Of a stretch of 64,000 bases of DNA, positions 28,978-37,376 are shown piece by piece. Source of the stretch: Pseudomonas sp. PDM05 (lineage in GTDB: Bacteria; Pseudomonadota; Gammaproteobacteria; Pseudomonadales; Pseudomonadaceae); contig NZ_JACVAC010000005.1 in the NCBI RefSeq assembly GCF_014851685.1, positions 275,375-339,374 of the forward strand. The letters run 5' to 3'. Below the pieces are notes generated by a model. It saw nothing but the letters and a program-made list of their open reading frames with translations. It ran no database searches and was not told the origin of the DNA. The position numbers and the translations under genes are program-made. Position 1 is the first letter of the stretch, and the number at the start of each line of letters is the position of its first letter.

Positions 28978-28984
28978 TATTCAA

Positions 28985-29021
28985 CAAAAACGCCGATCAG
29001 CGATGATCGGCGTTTTTGTTT
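28985..29021 (+). terminator. Terminator of the tRNA-Glu/Gly operon
   Basis: AAAAACGCCGATCA and TGATCGGCGTTTTTG flank a short loop, with a T tract after the stem; eight bases past the last tRNA. Confidence 0.92.
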
Positions 29022-29041
29022 GTGCGTGATTGATGGCCGAT

Positions 29042-29070
29042 GAAAAAAGCCCGCCATCGCGGCGGGCTCC
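29042..29070 (-). terminator. Terminator after the dipeptidase gene
   Basis: Read on the minus strand, GAGCCCGCCGCGATGGCGGGC is followed by TTTTTTC: a compact stem and T tract ten bases after the dipeptidase stop codon. Confidence 0.9.
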
Positions 29071-29080
29071 CTTGTCGAGA

Positions 29081-30820
29081 TCAGAGCTTCGGCAACTGCC
29101 CGACACGCCCCATCATTTCAGTGACGATCTGCAAATCCAGCAGGAACTGCTCGACTGTCTTGAACTCATTGTCGGTGTGCCCGGTGTACTTCACTTCGGG
29201 CCGCGCCAGGCCGAACTGCACGCCATTGGGCAGTTCATGCACCGAGGTCGCCCCGGCCGACGTGCCGAACTTGTGCTCCATGCCCAGGTTTTCGCTGGCC
29301 ACTGCCAGCAGCGCCTTGACCCACTCGCCTTCCGGGTTGCGGTACATCGGCTCGGCCACCGAGTAGGTGAAATCCACCTTGACCTTGGCGTGCTTGTCCC
29401 AGGCGCTGAGTTTGTCGGCGATTTCCGCTTTCAACTTCTCCGGGGATTTACCCTTCGGCACCCGCAGGTTCACTGCCAGTTTGAAGGCGTTGTCATCCTG
29501 GCCGACAAACGTCAGCGAGGTGGTCAGCGGCCCCATGAACTCGTCGGAGAAACCCACCCCCAGCTTGCCGCCCAGGTAGTCCAGGCCCCAGTTGTCGGAC
29601 GCATAACGCGCGGCGTCGGTGATGTGGTTGTGCTTGAGGGCGATCTTGCCGTCGATGCTGTGGATCAACTCGAGCATGCGCGCCACCGGGTTGATGCCGG
29701 ATTCAGGCTCGGAGGAGTGCGCCGAAACACCGGTCACCGTCAGCTTCACTTCTTTACCGACCGCCTTGGCTGCCACCTCGAAGTCGCCGCCATTGGCCTT
29801 GGCATACGCCGCTCCGGCTTTTTGCAGGCTGGCCGCCAGTTCGGCGGGCTTGTCGCTGACAAAGGTCGCCACCGAGGCCGATGGAATCTGGTTGGTCGCC
29901 ATGCCCCCGGTCATCGCGATGATTTCCGCACCCTTGCCTTCGCCTTTACGGCGCGGGAAGGTGGCCATTACGGTGCCGTAGCCTTTCTCGGCAATCACCA
30001 CCGGATAGCCACCGTCCAGCGCCAGGTTGTACTGCGGTGTCGGGTTCTTTTCGAAGTAATACGGGATCGCATCGCCGGAAGTTTCCTCGGTGGTGTCCAC
30101 CAGCAGTTTGAACGTGCGCGCCAACGGCAGCTTCTCTTCCTTGATCACCTTCATGGCATACATCGCCACCACGATGCCGTTCTTGTCATCCTCGGTGCCA
30201 CGGCCGTACATGCGGTCGCCGATCAGCGTGACCTTGAATGGGTCGAGCTTGGTGCCATCTTTCAACACCCAGTTTTCCGGCGTGACCGGCACTACGTCGG
30301 CATGGGCGTGAATGCCGACCACTTCATCGCTGGCGCCTTCCAGGGAAATTTCATACACGCGGTTGTCGATATTGCGGAAGTTCAGGTTGAAGGCCTCTGC
30401 CAGGTCCTTGATCTTGGCCGCGATCCTGAGGAACTCCGGGTTTTTGTACTGCGGCATACCGTCGATGTTGAAGGTCGGAATTTCCACCAGCTCGCGCAGG
30501 GTTTCGGTGGCGGCTTTGCCGTACTTCACGCGGGTATAAATGCCCAGCAGGCGATTGATCTCGTTCTGCTGGTCGGCGTTCAGTGGCTTGTTGTCGAGAA
30601 AGGCGCTGATCGCTGGGCCTACGTCGGCGGTCTTGCCCAGGTCGCCCTTGGCCAGGGTGCCGAGGAAACCACGGAAATCAGTGACGGAGGTTTCGTTGAA
30701 ACTCTTGAGAATCGCGGTGCTTTGCTCGACGGAGATGTTGGCGAGGGCGGGGGTGACGATCGCCGAGAGGCTGGCTGCGAACAGGCTGGCAGCCGCCAGT
30801 TGCTTGAGTGGGAAGTGCAT
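29081..30820 (-). CDS. Secreted M20-family dipeptidase
   Basis: A 579-residue zinc peptidase of the M20 (PepV/Sapep-like) group with a signal sequence (MHFPLKQLAAASLFAASLSA...ALA), so predicted periplasmic. Metal and catalytic motifs: VVGIHAHADVVP (His ligand and catalytic Asp), GRGTEDDKNG (bridging Asp), LLVDTTEETSGDAIPY (catalytic Glu-Glu) and, near the C-terminus, the His in TSVHELPNG. The N-terminal about 100 residues before the catalytic core look like an added helical region. It should cleave dipeptides or similar amides. It is a single-gene transcript. Confidence 0.88.
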   Translation of the reverse strand: MHFPLKQLAAASLFAASLSAIVTPALANISVEQSTAILKSFNETSVTDFRGFLGTLAKGDLGKTADVGPAISAFLDNKPLNADQQNEINRLLGIYTRVKYGKAATETLRELVEIPTFNIDGMPQYKNPEFLRIAAKIKDLAEAFNLNFRNIDNRVYEISLEGASDEVVGIHAHADVVPVTPENWVLKDGTKLDPFKVTLIGDRMYGRGTEDDKNGIVVAMYAMKVIKEEKLPLARTFKLLVDTTEETSGDAIPYYFEKNPTPQYNLALDGGYPVVIAEKGYGTVMATFPRRKGEGKGAEIIAMTGGMATNQIPSASVATFVSDKPAELAASLQKAGAAYAKANGGDFEVAAKAVGKEVKLTVTGVSAHSSEPESGINPVARMLELIHSIDGKIALKHNHITDAARYASDNWGLDYLGGKLGVGFSDEFMGPLTTSLTFVGQDDNAFKLAVNLRVPKGKSPEKLKAEIADKLSAWDKHAKVKVDFTYSVAEPMYRNPEGEWVKALLAVASENLGMEHKFGTSAGATSVHELPNGVQFGLARPEVKYTGHTDNEFKTVEQFLLDLQIVTEMMGRVGQLPKL

Positions 30821-30980
30821 TGTTGGAGCATTCCTTTGCAGGTAGTGAGTAAGAGGTTTCTGACTGAAGTGTCAGAAACATTTCCACACACTAACACTGC
30901 AAAGGAGGGGGTGGGAGACCCGATTGAGGGAATTTTTCTGCTTCGCTCTGCAATCACTGCCCGATCAGAAGCGGCGATTT

Positions 30981-31454
30981 TCACGGTAGATGACGAACCA
31001 AATACAGGGTTTGGGTGAATGTTCCATCAAGGTTGGGCTCGGAAGTCATTGTGCCGGTAACCCCGGCATATTTTCCCGTGCTGCCGATGACGGCGACTGT
31101 GGATTGACCCGCTTCAAGCTCCTGCCCGCCTACGACGATAGTGCCTATGACGGTTTTATCGGGGCCGAAGAACAGCAGTGTCCATTGGCATTGGCTGTGT
31201 ACCCCCGGCAGGGTGGTGACGCAGTAGCCACTGTTGCTGCCGATGTCTTTGCGGTCCTGGTCCATCAAGGGTTGATCGAATACAAAAAGATCGCCTTGGG
31301 AGGGGCCCACAGGCCCGATATCGACTGCGTTTTTGAGGCCGCGTGTACCGTCGGCGAGGGTGACGAGGGTGAGTGTTTGCGCGTTGTTGACGCAGGCGCT
31401 CAGCGGGATAAGCAACAGCAACATGCAAGAAAAGCGAAGGGCGGCGGTTTTCAT
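30981..31454 (-). CDS. Lipoprotein with allene-oxide-cyclase-like barrel
   Basis: A 157-residue lipoprotein: signal MKTAALRFSCMLLLLIPLSA with lipobox LSAC (Cys22). The body, with GDLFVFDQPL, SGYCVTTLPGVHSQCQWTL and the glycine-rich TGKYAGVTGTMT, matches the small beta-barrel of the allene oxide cyclase/dirigent-like family. Residue after the Cys is Val-Asn, not Asp, so outer-membrane sorting is likely. The frame is open 53 codons upstream but the start at 31454 gives a proper signal peptide. Function unknown; bacterial members are poorly studied. Confidence 0.75.
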   Translation of the reverse strand: MKTAALRFSCMLLLLIPLSACVNNAQTLTLVTLADGTRGLKNAVDIGPVGPSQGDLFVFDQPLMDQDRKDIGSNSGYCVTTLPGVHSQCQWTLLFFGPDKTVIGTIVVGGQELEAGQSTVAVIGSTGKYAGVTGTMTSEPNLDGTFTQTLYLVRHLP

Positions 31455-31540
31455 GGACGGGCTCTCATGTGAGTGACCTGAACGCGCAGCACCGCTAAAG
31501 CTGCGCCCAGAGAGTGCAAGGCTAGCAAGCGAACGACATT

Positions 31541-31726
31541 TTACAAGGTGCCTGGGTGTGGGGCTGGATACTCGTCTGTCACCTCCAGCGCTTTGGTATA
31601 GGGCCCGTCCCACAACTGTTCATGCAGTTGCCCTACACGTTTAGCCATCGCTTCATTGCGCATCACCACCTCCAGGTTGCGTGAATTATCCAGGTAGCCG
31701 CCCAACCAGTTGCTGGTGCCAATCCA
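31541..31726 (-). pseudogene. C-terminal remnant of a phospholipase D-like protein
   Basis: Read on the minus strand from 31726, the frame begins WIGTSNWLGGYLDNSRNLEV, continues through VVMRNEAMAKRVGQLHEQLW and ends in TAA at 31541-31543. GTSNW followed by DNSRN is the second half of a C-terminal HKD (phospholipase D) motif. Everything N-terminal, including both HxK parts, is missing and the frame runs straight into a repeat (31727-31813). It has no start site, so it is a deletion remnant. Confidence 0.8.
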
Positions 31727-31813
31727 GGCGCCTCGGTCTTTCTGAAATACCGCGGTTTACGGTTTTGGGGCGGCTTCGCCCCCCGGCGCGGGGCAAGCCT
31801 GCTCACTACAAAG
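31727..31813. repeat. Half copy of the long inverted repeat, at a deletion scar
   Basis: CGCCTCGGTCTTTCTGAAAT, GGGGCGGCTTCGCCCC and GGGGCAAGCCTGCTCACTAC match, in the same order, the right half of the repeat at 27297-27430. It lies exactly between the AlaX coding region and the phospholipase D remnant. Confidence 0.85.
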
Positions 31814-32431
31814 CTCGTAGCGGACGGATAGGGCGCCTTTTTTTTCCGAGAGGGCGAGGATTTTTACCTGGCCCAGTTCGCTCAGGGCCTGGACGTGTGT
31901 GCCGCCGCAGGCGTAGGCGGGCAACTCGCCGAAGCCGACTTCGCGGGTGCCTTCATCCAAGGCCATATGGCGCGAGTAATCTGCGGCGATCCATTGGTTG
32001 ACCTGTTGCTGGATGGTCTCGGCGTCGATGGTTTGTGCCGCTTCACCACGGATAAAGGTGATCTTGCCTTCGCCCGGCCAGTGATGGGCCTTGATCGGCA
32101 TCCAGCCGAGGCTTTCGCCGGCGTTGCCGATCAGGTGCCCGGCAGAATGCAGGCGGGTGTGCAGGGCGCGGCGTGTCTCATCGACGCGCGCGCTGATCGG
32201 ACCAGGGGCGACCGCTTGATCAACGTAGTGCACCACCTGGTCGGCTTCCTGGATGACGCGCAATACCTGGCTATCACCGAGCCAGCCGGTATCGAATGGC
32301 TGGCCACCGCCTTGGGGATGGAAGATCGTCGACTGCAGGATGACTGCAAACTGCGCCTCGTGGGGCGTGCAACTGAGCACTTCGAGCTCAGCCGTCAGGT
32401 GGTCATGGGTGAAAAACAGGCGCTCGGTCAT
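31757..32431 (-). CDS. Alanyl-tRNA editing protein (AlaX type)
   Basis: A 224-residue stand-alone editing enzyme that hydrolyses Ser- or Gly-tRNA-Ala; cytosolic. Features: STIFHPQGGGQPFDTG (ribosomal-protein-S1-like N-terminal core), the zinc-binding TRLHSAGHLIG and, distally, AYACGGTHVQ with the second Cys-His pair. The last about 17 residues, after SVRYEL, are read from the repeat at 31727-31813 (CSEQACPAPGGEAAPKP), so the natural C-terminus has been replaced. The core with all zinc ligands is intact, so activity is likely kept. It is divergent from a LysR-type gene. Confidence 0.85.
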   Translation of the reverse strand: MTERLFFTHDHLTAELEVLSCTPHEAQFAVILQSTIFHPQGGGQPFDTGWLGDSQVLRVIQEADQVVHYVDQAVAPGPISARVDETRRALHTRLHSAGHLIGNAGESLGWMPIKAHHWPGEGKITFIRGEAAQTIDAETIQQQVNQWIAADYSRHMALDEGTREVGFGELPAYACGGTHVQALSELGQVKILALSEKKGALSVRYELCSEQACPAPGGEAAPKP

Positions 32432-32520
32432 TTTCTACATCCGCATCAGGGTTCTGCGCGCAGTATAAATAGTGCGTCAATAGGTGATAATCCGCTCAAC
32501 TATCAATGGACCTGTGCGTC

Positions 32521-33453
32521 ATGAGCATCAATCTTCCTTTGCCGCTGCTGGGCGAAATGGCGATTTTCGTCAAGGTGGTGGAAACCGGCAGCTTTTCCGC
32601 AGCCGCCCGGCAAATGGGCGCTTCGCCGTCATCGGTCAGCCGCAGTATTTCGCGCCTGGAAAAAGCCCTGGCCACGCGTTTGCTGCAACGCACCACGCGC
32701 AAATTGCGTTTGAGCGAGGGCGGCGAAGAGGTGTTCAAGCGTTGCCAGGACATGGTCAACGCGGCGCGCTCGGTGATGGAGGTCAGCGGCCAATTTACCC
32801 ATGAGGCCGAAGGCCTGGTACGGGTCAGCGTGCCCAAGGCGGTGGGGCGGTTTGTGGTGCATCCCCATGTGCCGGAGTTCTTGCGCCGTTATCCCAAAGT
32901 GGATGTGCAGTTGATCCTGGAAGACCGGCCGGTGGATTTGATCGACGACAACCTGGATCTGATCCTGCGCATCTCCGAAAGCCCGCCGCCGGGGTTGGTG
33001 GGGCGGCCATTGTTTCCCATCGAACACTTGCTGTGCGCGACGCCGCAGTATCTGGCTGAGTACGGCACACCGGAGCATCCCCATGACCTGCTGGAGCACA
33101 GTTGCATCTACCTGGGAGAAACTGCCGCGGATGCGCGCTGGAAGTTTCGCCAGGCTGGCAAGACGGTGACGGTCGGGGTGCGTGGGCGTTATGCGGCGAA
33201 CCATACCGGCGTGCGGTTGGATGCAGTGTTGCAGCATGTGGGTATTGGCAGTCTGCCGTACTTTACGGCGCGCCATGATCTGGACGCGGGGAGGGTCGTG
33301 CAGGTGTTGCCGCAGTGGGATTTTATTGCGTCGTACCACGGCGATGTGTGGCTGCTGCATTCGCCAACGCGGTATCTGCCGCCCAAGTTGCGGGTGTTTA
33401 TTGATTATCTGGTGGAGTGCATGGCCAAGGAGCCGACGTTGCGCCGACGGTAG
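32521..33453 (+). CDS. LysR-family transcriptional regulator
   Basis: A 310-residue LTTR. The helix-turn-helix is FVKVVETGSFSAAARQMGASPSSVSRSISRLE, beginning about residue 13 (quoted here as the region; key residues Ser-Phe-Ala-Ala and Ser-Val-Ser), with a periplasmic-binding-like effector domain from about residue 90 (VRVSVPKAVGRF, YLGETAADARWKF). ATG 32521 is chosen; an ATG five codons upstream is possible and neither has a strong ribosome site. The divergent neighbour alaX is the natural first candidate target; the intervening 89 bases would hold both promoters. Confidence 0.88.
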   Translation: MSINLPLPLLGEMAIFVKVVETGSFSAAARQMGASPSSVSRSISRLEKALATRLLQRTTRKLRLSEGGEEVFKRCQDMVNAARSVMEVSGQFTHEAEGLVRVSVPKAVGRFVVHPHVPEFLRRYPKVDVQLILEDRPVDLIDDNLDLILRISESPPPGLVGRPLFPIEHLLCATPQYLAEYGTPEHPHDLLEHSCIYLGETAADARWKFRQAGKTVTVGVRGRYAANHTGVRLDAVLQHVGIGSLPYFTARHDLDAGRVVQVLPQWDFIASYHGDVWLLHSPTRYLPPKLRVFIDYLVECMAKEPTLRRR

Positions 33454-33469
33454 ATACGCGGTCTAAAAA

Positions 33470-33560
33470 ATGTGGGAGCGGGCTTGCTCGCGAAAGCGGT
33501 CTGCCAGTTGATGAATATATTGACTGACACTTCGTATTCGCGAGCAAGCCCGCTCCCACA
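33470..33560. repeat. REP pair (head-to-head)
   Basis: TGTGGGAGCGGGCTTGCTCG and CGAGCAAGCCCGCTCCCACA enclose a 40-base middle with TTGACTGACA. Typical outward-facing REP pair between the LysR and the next convergent gene. Confidence 0.92.
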
Positions 33561-33584
33561 ATGGGTTCTGCGGTGTTTCGACTA

Positions 33585-33992
33585 TCAGTGCTTGCTCTGG
33601 TCTTCAGGCATGGCCAGCAGCTGCTTTTCCTGGTTCCAGTCGAACGGTTCGTCGTTCTGTTCGGCTTCGAAGCGACGCTCTTCCAGGGCCTGGTACATGT
33701 CCAGTTCTTCGTCCGGCATGAAGTGCAGGCAATCGCCGCCAAAGAACCACAGCAGGTCGCGTGGCACCAGATGGGCGATTTGTGGGTAGCGCAAGATGAC
33801 CTGGCTCATCAGGTCCTGGCCCAGGTACTGGCTTTCGATCGGGTCGATCGGCAGCAGGGCGCGCAATTCGTCGAAGCGCTCCAGGAACAAGGTGTGGCTT
33901 TCCTCGGGCACCTGTTCGGCTTCGCCGACGGCAACCAGGATGCTGCGCAGGTGGTCGAGCAAGACGAGATGATCGGCAACGACGTTGGACAC
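33585..33992 (-). CDS. Conserved hypothetical protein (PA2816-like)
   Basis: A 135-residue acidic, mostly helical cytosolic protein (LVLLDHLRSILVAVGEAEQV; PRDLLWFFGGDCLHFMPDEEL). I recognise it as the small protein next to the fadE-type gene in pseudomonads (PA2816 in PAO1, from memory). No domain with known function is visible. AGAGGA precedes its ATG. It lies downstream of fadE on the same strand but behind a terminator, so it is probably transcribed separately. Confidence 0.75.
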   Translation of the reverse strand: MSNVVADHLVLLDHLRSILVAVGEAEQVPEESHTLFLERFDELRALLPIDPIESQYLGQDLMSQVILRYPQIAHLVPRDLLWFFGGDCLHFMPDEELDMYQALEERRFEAEQNDEPFDWNQEKQLLAMPEDQSKH

Positions 33993-34011
33993 GAGATAAG
34001 TCCTCTAAAGC

Positions 34012-34048
34012 AAAAACGGGCGCGAGAGTATATAGCCCTCGTGCCCGT
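34012..34048 (-). terminator. Terminator after the FadE-type gene
   Basis: On the minus strand ACGGGCACGAG and CTCTCGCGCCCGT pair across a TA-rich loop and are followed by TTTTTGC. It separates the acyl-CoA dehydrogenase from the small gene downstream. Confidence 0.78.
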
Positions 34049-34067
34049 ATTTATATGACCGCCGGTA

Positions 34068-36521
34068 TCAGCGGACTGTGCCCTCTGCCTGGGCCAGCTC
34101 TTCCTTGCTGAAATCATCCACGTCGATCACCTTGCGCCGCGCCGCTTCGGCGTCGCGCAGGGTTTGCGCTTCGGCCGGTTGCAGCACGCCCGCTTCCAGC
34201 GCCGCGTCGATGGCATGCTCGCCAGCCGCCGGTTTGACCTGGCCGCTCTTGAGCGCGGTATGCAGTTTCTTCTGCAACGCATGGCTGGCGCCCAGGAGGT
34301 CGTAGGCATGTTGCAGGGCGCCGACCGGGTCTTGCGCCGATTGCGGGCGGTAGCAGCCAGCCAGCAACTCTTCCAGGGTCGGATCGCCCTTGGCGCGGCC
34401 GATCACTGCGGCGACTTCGGCATCCAGCGCATCGGATGGCCCGGTATGCCGACGGCCGAACGGGAACACGATCACCCGCAGCAGGCAACCGAGCACCTTG
34501 TTCGGGAAGTTGCTGAGCAGTTCGTCCAGTGCGCGCTCCGATTCACCCAGGCTTTCCTCCATGGCCCAGGCGAACAGCGGCTCCATGTGGCCCGGCGAAT
34601 CCAGGTCGTGGTAACGCTTGAGCGCCGCCGAGGCCAGGTACATGTGGCTGAGTACATCGCCCAGGCGTGCCGACAGGCGTTCGCGACGTTTCAGTTCGCC
34701 ACCCAGCAGCATCATGCTCAGGTCGGCGAGCAGGGCGAACGCCGCGGCCTGACGGTTCAGCGCGCGGAAATAACCCTGGCTCAAGCGGTTGCCCGGTGCT
34801 TTCTCGAAGTGACCGATGCCCAGGTTCAACACCAGGGTGCTGGCGGCGTTGCTCACGGCAAAACCAATGTGTTGCATCAACAGGCCGTCGAATTCCTTCA
34901 GCGCCTGATCGTGGTCTTCACGACCGGCCAAGGCCATTTCCTTGAGCACGAACGGATGGCAGCGGATCGCGCCCTGGCCGAAGATCATCAGGTTGCGCGA
35001 GAGGATATTCGCGCCTTCCACGGTGATGAAGATCGGCGCACCTTGCCAACTGCGACCCAGGTAGTTGTTCGGGCCCATGATGATGCCCTTGCCGCCGTGC
35101 ACGTCCATGGCGTGGCCGATGCACTCGCGGCCGCGTTCGGTGAGGTGGTACTTGAGGATCGCCGACAGCACCGAGGGTTTCTCCCCAAGGTCCACCGCGT
35201 TGGCGGTGAGCATGCGCGCACTGTCCATCAGCCAGGCATTGCCGCCGATCCGCGCCAGGGCTTCCTGGATACCTTCGAACGCCGAGAGCGGGACGTTGAA
35301 CTGCTCGCGGACCTGGGCATATTGGCCGGTGACCAGGCTGGTGAACTTGGCGGCGCCGGTGCCCACGGCAGGCAGGGAAATCGAACGGCCCACGGACAGG
35401 CAGTTCATCAACATCATCCAGCCCTTGCCGAGCATCTCCTGGCCGCCAATCAGGAATTCCAGGGGGATGAACACGTCCTTGCCGGAGTTGGGGCCGTTCA
35501 TGAACGCGGCGCCCAGCGGCAGGTGGCGACGGCCGATTTCCACACCCGGTGTATCGGTGGGGATCAGCGCGAGGCTGATGCCCAGGTCTTCCTCTTCACC
35601 CAGCAGGTGATCCGGGTCATGGGCCTTGAACGCCAGCCCGAGCAGGGTCGCGACCGGGCCCAGGGTGATGTAGCGTTTTTCCCAGTTCAGGCGCAGGCCG
35701 AGGGTTTCCTTGCCTTGCCATTCACCTTTGCAGATCACCCCGGTGTCGGGCATGGCACCGGCGTCGGAGCCGGCCAGCGGGCCGGTGAGGGCGAAGCATG
35801 GAATGTCGTCGCCCCGGGCCAGGCGCGGCAGGTAGTGGTTGCGTTGCTCCTCGGTGCCGTAGTGCAGCAGCAGTTCGGCCGGGCCGAGGGAGTTGGGCAC
35901 CATCACGGTTGACGCCAGGTCGCCGCTGCGGGTCGCGAGTTTCATCGCCACCTGGGAGTGGGCGTAGGCCGAGAAGCCCTTGCCGCCGTATTCCTTGGGG
36001 ATGATCAGGGCGAAGAAGCCATGGGTCTTGATGTGCTCCCAGGCGGCGGGCGGCAGGTCCATGGCCTGGCCGATGTCCCAGTCGCTGACCATTGCACAGA
36101 GTTCTTCGGTGGGGCCGTCGATAAACGCCTGTTCTTCTTCGGTCAGTTGGGCCTTGGGGTAAGCGAGGAGCTTGTCCCAGTCCGGGCGGCCGCTGAACAG
36201 TTCGCCATCCCACCACACGGTGCCGGCGTCGATGGCATCGCGTTCGGTCTCGGACATCGGTGGCAGGACTTTCTGGAACCAGCTGAACAGCGGCTTGGTG
36301 AAGTATTGGCGGCGCAGGTCGGGCAGCAGCAACGGCGCGGCGACAACGGCGATCAGTACCCAGAAAACCAGCAGCAGCCAGCCCGGCGCGTGGCTCCATG
36401 CGCCCATCGCCAGCAGGTAGACGGCGACCACGCCCAGGGCGGGCAGGGGCGCGGTGCGGCGGTGTGCCAGGTAGGCAATGCCGACCACCAGAACCAGTAT
36501 CCACAACAACAGCATATTCAA
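34068..36521 (-). CDS. Acyl-CoA dehydrogenase, FadE type
   Basis: An 817-residue membrane-linked acyl-CoA dehydrogenase of the E. coli FadE size class, catalysing the first step of beta-oxidation with FAD. Two or three N-terminal TM helices (LLLWILVLVVGIAYLAHR; LLLVFWVLIAVVAAPLLL) precede the catalytic core: FFALIIPKEYGGKGFSAY, FALTGPLAGSDAGAMPDTG (FAD/substrate loop), EGIQEALARIGGNAW, DVHGGKGIIMGPNNYLGR and TVEGANILSRNL with the catalytic Glu. A FadE-specific C-terminal domain of about 240 residues follows. It lies in the order PA2811-PA2816 recalled from PAO1 and is divergent from the transglutaminase-like gene. Confidence 0.93.
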   Translation of the reverse strand: MNMLLLWILVLVVGIAYLAHRRTAPLPALGVVAVYLLAMGAWSHAPGWLLLVFWVLIAVVAAPLLLPDLRRQYFTKPLFSWFQKVLPPMSETERDAIDAGTVWWDGELFSGRPDWDKLLAYPKAQLTEEEQAFIDGPTEELCAMVSDWDIGQAMDLPPAAWEHIKTHGFFALIIPKEYGGKGFSAYAHSQVAMKLATRSGDLASTVMVPNSLGPAELLLHYGTEEQRNHYLPRLARGDDIPCFALTGPLAGSDAGAMPDTGVICKGEWQGKETLGLRLNWEKRYITLGPVATLLGLAFKAHDPDHLLGEEEDLGISLALIPTDTPGVEIGRRHLPLGAAFMNGPNSGKDVFIPLEFLIGGQEMLGKGWMMLMNCLSVGRSISLPAVGTGAAKFTSLVTGQYAQVREQFNVPLSAFEGIQEALARIGGNAWLMDSARMLTANAVDLGEKPSVLSAILKYHLTERGRECIGHAMDVHGGKGIIMGPNNYLGRSWQGAPIFITVEGANILSRNLMIFGQGAIRCHPFVLKEMALAGREDHDQALKEFDGLLMQHIGFAVSNAASTLVLNLGIGHFEKAPGNRLSQGYFRALNRQAAAFALLADLSMMLLGGELKRRERLSARLGDVLSHMYLASAALKRYHDLDSPGHMEPLFAWAMEESLGESERALDELLSNFPNKVLGCLLRVIVFPFGRRHTGPSDALDAEVAAVIGRAKGDPTLEELLAGCYRPQSAQDPVGALQHAYDLLGASHALQKKLHTALKSGQVKPAAGEHAIDAALEAGVLQPAEAQTLRDAEAARRKVIDVDDFSKEELAQAEGTVR

Positions 36522-36673
36522 TCCTCCGTGAAACCAGGGGCGAAACCACCAGGGAGCTTAGTCGGCATCCGAGCAAGCGGGGTGATCCGGGTGTAACGAG
36601 ATTTGGCCGATTCGTCGTTATCTCGATGGCAGGCCTGTGGTTAGACTCCAGGCTTCCTTCGGAGATAACGCTC

Positions 36674-37333
36674 ATGGATACGTACCTGAGTCCCAGCCGC
36701 TTCATCGATAGTGACCACCCTGCGGTGGTGGAGTTCGCCGAAAAACATCGCAGTACCAGTGCGGATTTTAATGACCAGGCAGTCAGTCTTTATTACGCCG
36801 TACGTGAGGCGATTCGCTACAACCCCTATACCTTCAGCCGCGATCCCAGCACCTTGAATGCCAGCTTCGCCTTGGCCAGCGGTGAAAGCTATTGCGTGCC
36901 CAAGGCCAACCTGCTCGCTGCCTGCGCCCGCCACTGCGGCATCCCGGCGCGTATCGGCCTGGCGGATGTGCGCAATCATCTGTCGACGCCGCGCCTGCTC
37001 GCTTTACTCAAAAGCGATGTATTCGCCATGCACGGTTACACCGAACTTTACTTGCGCGGGCGTTGGGTCAAGGCCACCCCGGCGTTCAACAGGCAGCTGT
37101 GTGACGTGTTCGATGTGCCGCCGCTGGAATTCGATGGGATCAATGACAGTGTGTTCCACGCGTTCAACCGCCAGGGGCAGCGCTCGATGGAGTACATCGT
37201 CGACCATGGGCAGTTTTCCGATGTGCCTGAAGCGTTTTTCTTCGAGCATATTCGTACGTGTTACCCGCATCTGTTTGCCGCAGACAGTCCGCCGTTGCTC
37301 GGTGACATGCACACCGATTCAAGCCGTGGGTGA
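36674..37333 (+). CDS. Transglutaminase-like cysteine protease-fold protein
   Basis: A 219-residue protein with the transglutaminase core: the Cys in GESYCVPKANLLAACARHCGIPAR, the His in FAMHGYTELYLRGRWVKATPAF and the Asp close behind, which form the Cys-His-Asp triad. No signal sequence, so cytosolic. GGAGA at 36661-36665 fixes ATG 36674, although the frame is open upstream. It may be a peptidase or amidase; the gene is followed 43 bases later by a GST, as in PA2814-PA2813 of PAO1. Confidence 0.85.
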   Translation: MDTYLSPSRFIDSDHPAVVEFAEKHRSTSADFNDQAVSLYYAVREAIRYNPYTFSRDPSTLNASFALASGESYCVPKANLLAACARHCGIPARIGLADVRNHLSTPRLLALLKSDVFAMHGYTELYLRGRWVKATPAFNRQLCDVFDVPPLEFDGINDSVFHAFNRQGQRSMEYIVDHGQFSDVPEAFFFEHIRTCYPHLFAADSPPLLGDMHTDSSRG

Positions 37334-37376
37334 ACCGGCGTATGCTGCTGCGCTCACCACACAATAAGGCACGGTC

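Noticed and set aside
29030..31018. 662-residue open frame antisense to the dipeptidase
   Set aside because: Low-complexity His/Gly/Gln-rich product; the minus-strand dipeptidase has a signal peptide and all metal motifs.
34164..35912. 582-residue open frame antisense to the FadE-type gene
   Set aside because: Same codon-bias effect; no conserved motif, and it sits entirely within a well-supported gene.
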